21,557 nt of DNA from JAJYVH01 sp964548595. GTDB taxonomy: Archaea > Micrarchaeota > Micrarchaeia > Micrarchaeales > CABMGC01. This document shows, one piece after another, positions 8,194-13,599 of the stretch. The stretch is from NCBI GenBank assembly GCA_964548595.1, contig CAZJQO010000022.1, positions 1-21,557 on the forward strand, in the 5' to 3' direction. The notes under the pieces were generated by a model. It did no database searches, was not told where the DNA came from, and was given only the letters and a program-made list of their open reading frames with translations. Position 1 is the first letter of the stretch; every line of letters begins with the position of its first letter. The translations under genes were made by a program, and so were the position numbers.

Positions 8194-8202
8194 TTTTATT
8201 AC
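8194..8202 (-). promoter_or_regulatory. TATA box of the endonuclease IV gene
   Basis: On the minus strand GTAATAAAAT lies 20-28 bases before ATG 8174, consistent with leaderless initiation. It forms a divergent promoter region with the winged-helix gene at 8256. Confidence 0.5.
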
Positions 8203-8225
8203 TGTTTTGTCTACCCTAAAGGCAA

Positions 8226-8235
8226 ATTATTAATA
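8226..8235 (+). promoter_or_regulatory. TATA box of the winged-helix gene pair
   Basis: ATTATTAATA is centred about 26 bases before the GTG at 8256, which favours that GTG as a leaderless start over the ATG at 8268. Confidence 0.45.
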
Positions 8236-8255
8236 GCAAGGAAACCAATCACTCA

Positions 8256-8645
8256 GTGCTGTTTTTCATGCCATCTGATGTTAAAACGAGCAATGTGCTA
8301 AGCGCCGAACAAACCAAGGTGCTCTTGGCAGTGCAAGACGAACCGGGCGTCAACATGGAGGAGATAGCCGAAATGGCAAGGCTAGACATAGGCATGGGTC
8401 GCAGCATTCTGTCAGACACATTCTATGCAGTCAAAGCTCTTTACGAGGAAGGGCTCATAAGATCCCAGCCCAGGTTCAGGAAAGCTTGCGAAGGGGTCTT
8501 TTCTGGCGGTTATCCCGGTCATTTCCAAAAAACATTGGTGAAATTCTGGCTGACAAGTAAAGGCAGAGGGAAGGCAAATCAGATTATAGAGGAACTGGAA
8601 AGGGATGGTAAGCATGGCTCCCTGCTCGGCGTTTCGCGGAGGTGA
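8256..8645 (+). CDS. Winged-helix-like protein of unknown function
   Basis: This is a 129-residue soluble protein, starting at GTG 8256 (leaderless fit) or at ATG 8268. Residues about 16-75 look like a winged helix-turn-helix: LSAEQTKVLLAVQDEPGVN, then MEEIAEMARLDIGMGRS and a recognition-helix-like stretch ending in ALYEEGLIRS. The wing is followed by KFWLTSKGRGKANQIIEELE, the LTxKG pattern common in archaeal MarR/PadR-type regulators. It overlaps the ribosome-binding site of the next gene, so the two are co-transcribed. DNA binding is inferred from the fold pattern only, and no ligand domain is evident. Base composition is somewhat lower in G+C than in flanking genes. Confidence 0.65.
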   Translation: MLFFMPSDVKTSNVLSAEQTKVLLAVQDEPGVNMEEIAEMARLDIGMGRSILSDTFYAVKALYEEGLIRSQPRFRKACEGVFSGGYPGHFQKTLVKFWLTSKGRGKANQIIEELERDGKHGSLLGVSRR

Positions 8646-8646
8646 T
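8638..8646 (+). promoter_or_regulatory. Strong Shine-Dalgarno GGAGGTGAT selecting GTG 8651
   Basis: This is a full-length match to the archaeal anti-Shine-Dalgarno. It lies across the stop of the upstream gene and four bases before GTG 8651. It excludes the earlier in-frame GTG at 8642, which lies inside the site. Confidence 0.7.
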
Positions 8647-8650
8647 TGAT

Positions 8651-9169
8651 GTGGGCACGCGTGAAATATCAGGCGCATCAGCGGTTGTCAGTGCTGCTCT
8701 CCGTGATACTGGAACTAACGGGCACACGACAGTAATGCACAGCGGGGCTGCCGGGCCAGATGGCAAAGCAAAGCATACAAGCGAGCAGATTGGGGACCAG
8801 GTGCTCGTAAACATGCTGAGGAAACACTCAGCTGCCACCAGATTCGATGATTTGAGGAAAGAGTTTGCAGAGCAGCGTGTAACCCCTGGCACGTTCACTC
8901 GTGTATTTGTCTGTTATGCCGTACGGAAAAAGCTGGTAGAGGTTGCCCATAGGGAGATGGTAGATTCCAGCAAGAAACTGAAGCCCGAAGATTTCGCTTC
9001 CTTGTATCGGCGCGACTTGGAGCTATGCGAGAAGCTGACCGAGGAGATGTGCGATAGGAAAGGGAACAGAGCCAATGCTGCGGTGACGCTCCGCTATGTT
9101 CCTTTTGTGCTTACAACAGAAGGCATCGCAATGGCGAGAGGGCTTGATCCTTCTGCAGATGAGGCCTAA
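8651..9169 (+). CDS. Second winged-helix-like protein of unknown function
   Basis: This 172-residue soluble protein is translated from GTG 8651, set by a near-perfect Shine-Dalgarno sequence. The first 40 residues are low-complexity and probably disordered. Residues about 45-95 (QIGDQVLVNMLRKHSAATRF, then DDLRKEFAEQRVTPGTFTRVF) suggest a helix-turn-helix. Near the C-terminus VLTTEGIAMARGL resembles the LTxxG wing/helix of the preceding protein (FWLTSKGRGKANQI). The two neighbours may therefore be distant relatives acting as a heteromeric DNA-binding pair. I do not recognise a specific family, so the function is unknown. Confidence 0.6.
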   Translation: MGTREISGASAVVSAALRDTGTNGHTTVMHSGAAGPDGKAKHTSEQIGDQVLVNMLRKHSAATRFDDLRKEFAEQRVTPGTFTRVFVCYAVRKKLVEVAHREMVDSSKKLKPEDFASLYRRDLELCEKLTEEMCDRKGNRANAAVTLRYVPFVLTTEGIAMARGLDPSADEA

Positions 9170-9476
9170 AAGTGTGTTTGTTGGGGATGCGGAAATCGCC
9201 TTTCACGCAGCTCAACGAGACGAGCGTGGGCTGGGGCAGGGGGCGGGTTTCCCCGCCGACTACAGAACCGTGCCTCTCCACCTGGTAGCGTATCCCGCGC
9301 TTGTGCACGTATACGGTAAGCTCGTACCAGATGTCCCCTCCTGCGCGGGAACTCTCCGCGCAAAGATTTGCGAGTTCCGCGATGCAGTGCACCAGCTCAC
9401 GCAAGTCACCGCGTTCGCGCGTGGCACCATATCCTGTCTTTTCCTGTCCATGCTCTACGCTCACTCTCGTCATATC
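9111..9476 (-). CDS. Possible small protein of unknown function
   Basis: Between the winged-helix pair and the pilin operon the minus strand is open from ATG 9476 (preceded by GGGTGAT) to 9111, about 121 residues; an upstream in-frame ATG at 9521 gives 136. Third codon positions are clearly G/C-biased between 9170 and 9476, like the surrounding genes. The translation is protein-like, with an amphipathic helix (LRELVHCIAELANL) and beta-rich YELTVYVHKRGIRYQVE. Against it, the last 59 bases overlap the convergent gene end, far more than at other convergent pairs here. I see no known family. If it is not a gene, 9170-9700 is an otherwise empty stretch of some 530 bases holding the divergent TATA boxes and two related short hairpin-bearing segments. 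Confidence 0.45.
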   Translation of the reverse strand, partial: DMTRVSVEHGQEKTGYGATRERGDLRELVHCIAELANLCAESSRAGGDIWYELTVYVHKRGIRYQVERHGSVVGGETRPLPQPTLVSLSCVKGDFRIPNKHTFRPHLQKDQALSPLRCLLL

Positions 9477-9505
9477 ACCCAGAAGCAGAAGCGGCCAAGC
9501 CGATG
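9469..9505. repeat. Short dispersed repeat, copy 1
   Basis: ATCACCCAGAAGCAG followed by a CGGC..GCCG arm resembles the segment at 9653-9690 (ATCACTCAGAAGCAG followed by CGGCGCAAGCCG). The copy lies across the start region of the small minus-strand gene. Confidence 0.4.
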
Positions 9506-9571
9506 GCATAAGCCACGTCATCGTTTGTATAGCGCTTCGACCTGCGCTCTTACCTGATATTTTATCTAAGT

Positions 9572-9588
9572 AAAAGTATTTATATCTT
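9572..9588 (-). promoter_or_regulatory. TATA-like promoter for the small minus-strand gene
   Basis: On the minus strand AAGATATAAATACTTTT is a strong TATA match and would start transcription near 9555-9560, upstream of both candidate starts of the small gene at 9111-9476. Confidence 0.4.
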
Positions 9589-9607
9589 TGGTGTTATCTT
9601 GTAGTAA

Positions 9608-9617
9608 AGTATATAAG
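9608..9617 (+). promoter_or_regulatory. TATA-like promoter of the pilin-like operon
   Basis: AGTATATAAG is a good TATA match that would place the transcription start near 9638, leaving about 60 bases of leader before the first pilin-like gene. That leader contains two short G/C hairpins (CCGGC..GCCGG and GGCGGC..GCCGCC). Confidence 0.45.
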
Positions 9618-9652
9618 CTTTTAGCGAGGAATAATAGCGCCGGCAAGGCCGG

Positions 9653-9690
9653 CATCACTCAGAAGCAGGGCGGCGCAAGCCGCCCACATT
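9653..9690. repeat. Short dispersed repeat, copy 2
   Basis: This is the partner of the segment at 9469-9505. It has a perfect GGGCGGC..GCCGCCC-type hairpin and lies in the leader of the pilin-like operon. It might be a duplicated start region, an RNA hairpin or a terminator/attenuator. Confidence 0.4.
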
Positions 9691-9699
9691 GGTTTTGGT

Positions 9700-9870
9700 T
9701 TGTACAGGCTCCAGATAAGTGCAGAGACGCTCGTCGGCATGCTGGTGGCGCTCCTCTCTGTATTTGTGTTGCTCTCCCTATTCGCAGGGGCGCACGCATT
9801 CACGCTGCATGCCTACGCTGCGATACGTAACATAAGTGAGGCTTTGGGGGTTGCCGCGTTGGTGTGGTAA
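9700..9870 (+). CDS. Small type IV pilin-like protein
   Basis: This is a 56-residue open frame. No ATG or GTG is available in the right place, and TTG 9700 gives a protein beginning YRLQISAETLVGML after the start residue. The pattern QISAE followed by about 20 hydrophobic residues is the archaeal class III (type IV pilin/archaellin) signal peptide, normally cut just before the Gln so that Glu+5 aids filament assembly. Beyond the hydrophobic stretch only about 25 residues remain, so it would be a very short pilin or assembly subunit. It is the first gene of a run of four similar N-termini. Its stop codon lies in the first unit of the octanucleotide repeat. Start choice is uncertain. Confidence 0.55.
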   Translation: MYRLQISAETLVGMLVALLSVFVLLSLFAGAHAFTLHAYAAIRNISEALGVAALVW

Positions 9871-9903
9871 TGTGGTAATGTGGTGATGTGGTGATGTGGT
9901 GAT
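9864..9903 (+). repeat. Five-copy octanucleotide tandem repeat GTGGTRAT
   Basis: There are two copies of GTGGTAAT and three of GTGGTGAT, head to tail. They run from the stop of the first pilin-like gene to three bases before the next start codon. Each GTGGTGAT unit contains GGTGAT, the Shine-Dalgarno core used elsewhere in the window. Confidence 0.9.
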
Positions 9904-9906
9904 GTT

Positions 9907-10281
9907 GTGGCAAAGCTTTTCCTGATATCGCTTGACCTGCTTGTTGCGTTGCCGATACTCGGCGTGGCCTCGCTGCTCCTCTTCTCCAGCATATACTCGT
10001 CGCAGACCTATGCGCTCGGCATCGCCAGAGGGCAGTACAGCCAACTGGGTGCGTTCGAAGTGTCGCAGGAAGCGGCTCCGGCACTTGACAGCAACGCCAC
10101 CAACTATACAAGCGCGGAGAGCATAACATATGGCATTGAGAGCAGAACTGGTTTCACACTCGAGCTTCTCAGGCCGAAGGTCAACCTGTGCTCAGGCATC
10201 TGGCAGGCATGCAGGATTGTCACAGTTTCAGGCGTTCCTTATCTTTTGGTGGTATCCAATGAGGGCTCAGTCCAGCCTTGA
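9907..10281 (+). CDS. Pilin-like membrane-anchored protein
   Basis: This 124-residue protein is translated from GTG 9907, three bases after the last GGTGAT of the octanucleotide repeat. Its N-terminus KLFLISLDLLVALPIL has the layout of a class III signal peptide, but with Leu and Asp where Gln+1 and Glu+5 are usual (LISLD against QSSLE in the next gene). About 22 hydrophobic residues follow, then an extracellular part with two Cys (NLCSGIWQAC) and several N-x-S/T sites. The 3' end overlaps the following pilin-like gene by 23 bases, which implies co-translation. It probably acts as a minor pilin, and a simple anchored surface protein is the alternative. Confidence 0.65.
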   Translation: MAKLFLISLDLLVALPILGVASLLLFSSIYSSQTYALGIARGQYSQLGAFEVSQEAAPALDSNATNYTSAESITYGIESRTGFTLELLRPKVNLCSGIWQACRIVTVSGVPYLLVVSNEGSVQP

Positions 10282-11260
10282 GTTCCTGCTTGTAGGCAGC
10301 GCCGTAGCTGCCATGTGCCTGTTCGTGGTTACTTTCTACGCGCACAACCTGCTTACCCAGGCGAATGCGATCTCATCGCTTGCAAACGGCACGCCAATCA
10401 GTTCCTACTACGGTTCTCTTTCCAGCCTGCTCGACGCTGCAGCAACGCCACAGACAGACCCGCAGACAAACTATACCCTGCAGCAATCTTATTCCGCTGA
10501 TATATCGGGCAGGTACGAGTACCTGGAATACTCGCTTAGCTCGCCCTCGTATCTTGCGAACCTCACGCAGTTCAGCCACTGCATCCAGGTGGGCTTCTTC
10601 GGGCATCCGTACAACATCTCCGACCAGTGCGGCACAGATGATGCGTGGTACTACTTTTCAGGCTACGACTGCATGGCCATGGCCGGCACCTTCTGCATAG
10701 TGCCGAGCAACTCCAGCTACTATGTGCTGCAGACAACAGGCAGCAGGAGCTACGCCTACAACTTCACTCTCACGCTCAGCACGCCATACGGCCTTATGCG
10801 GTCGCAGCTCAGCAGCAACGCACGCGGCTCCGCGCTGTTCCTTGCTGGCTCGCCAGTCGGGAACGCGGAGGTTGTCGGCGTAAGCAGCACAGAAACGGCT
10901 ACAAGCGCGTACGTGCTCGGGAGCAGCTCCGGTCAGCATCTCGTCAATCAAACAGCATATGCTGATTATTCCCAGGCCAAGAACCTGCTGTACCCTTTGC
11001 TCGCGTTCTACAACGGCACCGGCGCAGGCTCGAGCACGCAGGCGAGCATAGAGCAGGCTGTAGCGTACTTCAACAGTACAGAAAGGGGAGTGGTGGGAAG
11101 CAGCGTGCAGCCAACAAGCTGCGAGGTTCAGGGTGATGAGTATGTGTGTGCTGCTTCCTCGCCTTTCCTGTATGCGATAAACGTCACTCTCGGCTCCGGC
11201 TTCTCTGGCGTTAACGAGACTCTGTACTACCTGGGCTCTGAAATAAGCATAAGGGGCTAG
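10259..11260 (+). CDS. Large type IV pilin-like surface protein
   Basis: From ATG 10259 this encodes 333 residues. I reject the much longer upstream reading because the N-terminus MRAQSSLEFLLVGSAVAAM is a textbook archaeal class III signal peptide: short basic leader, cleavage before Gln, Glu+5 and a long hydrophobic helix. GGTGGT at 10249 serves as ribosome-binding site inside the preceding gene. The remaining 300 residues are Ser/Thr/Tyr/Asn-rich with many N-x-S/T sequons and paired Cys (about SHCIQV, SDQCG, YDCMAM, TFCIV, TSCEVQ, YVCAAS), as expected for a glycosylated extracellular head. Size suggests a tip or adhesive subunit rather than the major pilin. Confidence 0.75.
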   Translation: MRAQSSLEFLLVGSAVAAMCLFVVTFYAHNLLTQANAISSLANGTPISSYYGSLSSLLDAAATPQTDPQTNYTLQQSYSADISGRYEYLEYSLSSPSYLANLTQFSHCIQVGFFGHPYNISDQCGTDDAWYYFSGYDCMAMAGTFCIVPSNSSYYVLQTTGSRSYAYNFTLTLSTPYGLMRSQLSSNARGSALFLAGSPVGNAEVVGVSSTETATSAYVLGSSSGQHLVNQTAYADYSQAKNLLYPLLAFYNGTGAGSSTQASIEQAVAYFNSTERGVVGSSVQPTSCEVQGDEYVCAASSPFLYAINVTLGSGFSGVNETLYYLGSEISIRG

Positions 11261-11263
11261 CGC

Positions 11264-11641
11264 ATGAAGGCTCAGTTCGCAACTACGGAAGCAATCGTTT
11301 CGCTTCTTCTTTCAGCTTCCATTGTTTCTTTCGCCTACGTGCAGCTCAGCGGCGCTACAGCAGCATTTGCCTCAAGCACGAAGCAGATGCAAAACGGCGC
11401 GGCAGCATACGATCTGCTCAACCTGTTTGCGCGCAACGCGACTGCAAACACATGCCTGGGCGTCTACCTGCTCCATGGAAACAGTTCCTGCGTGCAGTCC
11501 ATAGCCGGAGCCTACGGCGCGGAGCTTGGCGTTGCAGGCATCAGAGTTGGAAATAATGCGTCTGCAACTTCAGCCTGCGGCACCATTCTCCTGCTCGCAG
11601 GCAACGTTTTGCAGCGTGTCTGCGTGAGCGTAGGTGGCTGA
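11264..11641 (+). CDS. Type IV pilin-like protein
   Basis: This 125-residue protein starts three bases after the previous stop. The N-terminus MKAQFATTEAIVSLLLSASIVSF resembles a class III signal peptide (basic leader, Gln after the presumed cleavage site, Glu a few residues on, then hydrophobic helix). The extracellular part contains four Cys (TCLGV, SCVQS, SACG, RVCVS) that could form two disulfides, plus N-x-S/T sites. As third in the run it probably joins the same filament or surface complex. No assembly ATPase, platform protein or prepilin peptidase is in the window. Confidence 0.65.
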   Translation: MKAQFATTEAIVSLLLSASIVSFAYVQLSGATAAFASSTKQMQNGAAAYDLLNLFARNATANTCLGVYLLHGNSSCVQSIAGAYGAELGVAGIRVGNNASATSACGTILLLAGNVLQRVCVSVGG

Positions 11642-11854
11642 GTGTCGTTCTACGGCCTGGTGCTAACGGTCTTCGTGCTCGCTATCGTGTCCTATCTGGC
11701 CTATTTCCTCGGCGAGCTGAACTACCTGAACGAGATATGGCTTGCATACTCAAGCGCTGTCGCTGCTCTGCATGCATACCAAATGGTGGTGCTTGGCATC
11801 GCCCTGCCCGTAGCCGCACGTGCGTCTTTTTTAATTCCCACGCGCTATAACTAG
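11642..11854 (+). CDS. Small integral membrane protein at the end of the pilin-like operon
   Basis: This 70-residue protein starts at GTG 11642, immediately after the TGA of the preceding gene, with AGGTGG about nine bases upstream. It has two predicted membrane segments (FYGLVLTVFVLAIVSYLAYFL and a second from about residue 42). Position and coupling suggest a role with the pilin-like proteins. No family was recognised. Confidence 0.6.
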   Translation: MSFYGLVLTVFVLAIVSYLAYFLGELNYLNEIWLAYSSAVAALHAYQMVVLGIALPVAARASFLIPTRYN

Positions 11855-11864
11855 GTTATATCTT

Positions 11865-12194
11865 ATGCTAAGAGGCAATGGCGTGGAGGTTATAGACCCT
11901 AAGGTGGCCATGGACAGGCTGATGACGTGCTTCGAGAGCGCGAACAGGGAGATAAACGAGGCCCTCAACCAGAAGGTGCCTGAGCGGGAGCTCAAGGCGA
12001 GGGTGAAGGTGTTTGTCAACGACGCCTTCAAGAAGTGCGACGTGGACGTGAGCAACCCGAGCAAGGAGGGGCTCAGGGCCGCGATGGAGCTCTGCAAGGT
12101 AAACACCGAGAGGATGCTCGGCCCAAAGGCAGAGGCAATAATCAAGAAGCACTACGCCGAGATGAGCGGCATAATAGAGAGGCTGCCCGGCTAG
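11865..12194 (+). CDS. Small helical protein of unknown function
   Basis: This is a 109-residue, highly charged and mainly alpha-helical soluble protein starting at ATG 11865. A T/A-rich TTTTTTAATT at 11827-11835 may be its TATA box. It contains two Cys (LMTCFESA and KKCDVDVS) plus ELCKVN, and amphipathic stretches such as EINEALNQKVPERELKAR. No known family was recognised. It is followed after nine bases by another small gene, probably in the same transcript. Confidence 0.6.
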   Translation: MLRGNGVEVIDPKVAMDRLMTCFESANREINEALNQKVPERELKARVKVFVNDAFKKCDVDVSNPSKEGLRAAMELCKVNTERMLGPKAEAIIKKHYAEMSGIIERLPG

Positions 12195-12203
12195 GCTGGT
12201 GTT

Positions 12204-12419
12204 GTGGAAGAGGTAGAGAGGGAGCTGCTCAACGGGATGTGCAATTGCTACGCCGCGTGCCACGAGGATTTCGAGGGCACTGTGCGCATGGTGGCGCACG
12301 CCAGGGGCCTAAGCGGAGCCGAAGTGAAGAGCAGGCTCGCGTCAATAAAGGAAAAGTACTCCAAAACAAACGAGTATGCGGAGCTCATGGCCAGCCTGCC
12401 CAAGGAGTTCCTTTTATGA
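12204..12419 (+). CDS. Small Cys-containing protein of unknown function
   Basis: This 71-residue protein starts at GTG 12204 with GGTG just upstream. It has the patterned segment GMCNCYAACHEDFEGTVRMV, in which C-x-C-x3-C-H could bind metal. A helical GLSGAEVKSRLASIKEKY and a YAELMASLPKEFLL tail follow. The evenly placed helices suggest a folded conserved protein. It probably shares the transcript of the 11865 gene and ends just before the convergent CAU tRNA. Confidence 0.6.
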   Translation: MEEVERELLNGMCNCYAACHEDFEGTVRMVAHARGLSGAEVKSRLASIKEKYSKTNEYAELMASLPKEFLL

Positions 12420-12430
12420 GCGCCTCTGTT

Positions 12431-12549
12431 TGGCGGGGGAGTGATTTGAACCCTCGACCTCTAGATCTCTCAGCGTCATCGCCGAAGCTCGCAACTCATT
12501 ATGCTTTGCATATGAGTCTAGCGCTCTAACCAGGCTGAGCTACCCCGCC
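12431..12549 (-). tRNA. tRNA with CAU anticodon (elongator Met or Ile2) with 44-base intron
   Basis: The minus strand folds as a tRNA: acceptor GGCGGGG/CCCCGCC, D-stem GCTC/GAGC, anticodon stem CTAGA/TCTAG, T-loop TTCAAAT, discriminator A73, and no encoded CCA. The mature loop is CTCATAA after removal of about 44 bases between positions 37 and 38. The junction fits an archaeal bulge-helix-bulge: exon CTCA pairs with intron TGAG (4-bp central helix), flanked by the three-base bulges TAT and AGA. G1-C72 argues against initiator tRNA. Met elongator and Ile2 (modified C34) cannot be told apart here. One T-stem pair (52-62) is G/A mismatched. Confidence 0.88.
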
Positions 12550-12600
12550 GGCAGAGTTATTTTCCAAGCAAGCTTATTTAAGCATCTGCATGAGGCTGGC

Positions 12601-13137
12601 TCAGTTATTGGCAGCGTACGCGTCAGCCTGCAGTTCTACCTGTATTATATCGTAAGGCCGTACCACATCCTTCCCCTTAGCAACGCCAATTTTCTCCATG
12701 CCCTCCAAAATTCTTGCCAGCTCTACATATTCGTAACCGTAGCTCAGTCTGCGCAGGCTGCCCTCGTACTCTAGCAGGAATTCCGCGTTGGTCAGACTGA
12801 TGTCCTGAAGTATGTTTACCCCTACGAAACCAACCGTTTCTGCCAGCTTAAATGCGGAGCCGATGCTCATCGGGTGCAGGTTTGCTTCATTAAATCCATA
12901 GAAGGCTATAGCACTGTCGATAATATCTGCGCCCCATAGCCCTGAAGTTCTGTCTCTTAATTCGGCGCTTATGCCTTTGGAGAATTCTTTGAATGCTCCG
13001 AAATCATGTCCTGTGCGGTTCAGCATTATCATATTGCTCTCAGTAAACAGCCCCCTAAAGATGTTGCCGGGGTCTGCGTCTTCGAGCGCTTTAAAACCTT
13101 TCTCAGACAACACAGTGACAGACTTGATTGCCTCCAT
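12601..13137 (-). CDS. Unknown soluble protein
   Basis: From ATG 13137 this encodes 178 residues. A TTG start at 13176 would lengthen it, but the TATA box AAGTATTTAAAC (13159-13170) sits 22-33 bases before the ATG and fits a leaderless start. The protein is acidic and globular, with GFKALEDADPGNIFRGLF near the N-terminus, a helical AIAFYGFNEANLHPMSIG in the middle and Tyr-rich SYGYEYVELARILEGMEKIG near the C-terminus. I see no catalytic motif and do not recognise a family. Its somewhat higher A+T than its neighbours may mark an acquired gene. Confidence 0.6.
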   Translation of the reverse strand: MEAIKSVTVLSEKGFKALEDADPGNIFRGLFTESNMIMLNRTGHDFGAFKEFSKGISAELRDRTSGLWGADIIDSAIAFYGFNEANLHPMSIGSAFKLAETVGFVGVNILQDISLTNAEFLLEYEGSLRRLSYGYEYVELARILEGMEKIGVAKGKDVVRPYDIIQVELQADAYAANN

Positions 13138-13158
13138 GCGGGCATATTGTTTGGGGTT

Positions 13159-13170
13159 GTTTAAATACTT
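13159..13170 (-). promoter_or_regulatory. TATA box of the unknown gene at 12601-13137
   Basis: AAGTATTTAAAC on the minus strand lies 22-33 bases upstream of ATG 13137. Confidence 0.5.
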
Positions 13171-13182
13171 TGGCAAAAGTTC

Positions 13183-13198
13183 AACCTATATATAGGTT
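13183..13198 (+). promoter_or_regulatory. Palindromic TATA element of tRNA-His
   Basis: AACCTATATATAGGTT is a perfect 16-base palindrome about 20-35 bases upstream of the tRNA-His 5' end at 13218, the expected TATA position. Confidence 0.65.
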
Positions 13199-13217
13199 TG
13201 ATGTCAAATCCGCCTAT

Positions 13218-13290
13218 GGCCTCGGTGGTGTACCGGCTCGCATATAGGACTGTGGATCCTCAGGACCGGGTCCGACTCCCGGCCGAGGCC
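13218..13290 (+). tRNA. tRNA-His (GTG anticodon) with encoded G-1
   Basis: Acceptor GCCTCGG/CCGAGGC, D-stem GTGT with GCAT (G-U containing), anticodon loop CTGTGGA in a stem AGGA/TCCT, and T-arm CCGGG-TCCGACT-CCCGG. An extra G at 13218 faces C73 at 13290, the G-1:C73 identity pair of tRNA-His, so no post-transcriptional G addition is needed. CCA is not encoded. No intron is present. Confidence 0.88.
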
Positions 13291-13349
13291 CTCGGTTTCC
13301 TGAAGTAGAAAGCGCTTTAAGCATATCGTCCGTATGGCTTTGTGATGAA

Positions 13350-13598
13350 ATGGCTTCTCAGCAGATAAATGTAAAGGCTGCGGCTGTAGCCGGGGCTGTT
13401 CTCGGCTTCCTCTGGTTCCTGTTCTCGACGCCATACAGCATGATGGGTGGCATCGGTTACTACGGAGCGATGGGATATATGATGGGCTACGCGTATTCCG
13501 GCTTCGGGTTCGCTTCGGTAATTCTCGGAGCGATCTTTGGCGCGATAGGAGGGGCTATCGTCGCTGTTGTCTACAACTGGGCCGTGAAGCTCAAATAA
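13350..13598 (+). CDS. Small two-helix membrane protein, paralogue of the 17980-18240 product
   Basis: This 82-residue protein has two hydrophobic segments (about 9-27 and 53-74) separated by a Gly/Met/Tyr-rich loop containing GYMMGYAYSGFGF, ending in VVYNWAVKLK. It is clearly paralogous to the 86-residue protein at 17980-18240: by eye about 28 of the last 41 residues are identical. It lies tail to tail with the P-type ATPase gene, with one base between the stops. CTTTAAGC at 13314-13321 may be the TATA box; GTGAT precedes the start. The Met/Gly-rich loop and location suggest a role in metal handling, but this is inference from context. It resembles small membrane DUFs found beside heavy-metal ATPases. 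Confidence 0.75.
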   Translation: MASQQINVKAAAVAGAVLGFLWFLFSTPYSMMGGIGYYGAMGYMMGYAYSGFGFASVILGAIFGAIGGAIVAVVYNWAVKLK

Positions 13599-13599
13599 T

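Noticed and set aside
9640..9700. Possible C/D box small RNA (CTGAGTGATGC on the minus strand)
   Set aside because: Only one weak C'/D'-like junction is seen, with no terminal C and D boxes or kink-turn stem.
10130..11260. A 376-residue version of the large pilin-like protein
   Set aside because: It would overlap the preceding gene by 150 bases and bury a class III signal peptide that begins at ATG 10259.
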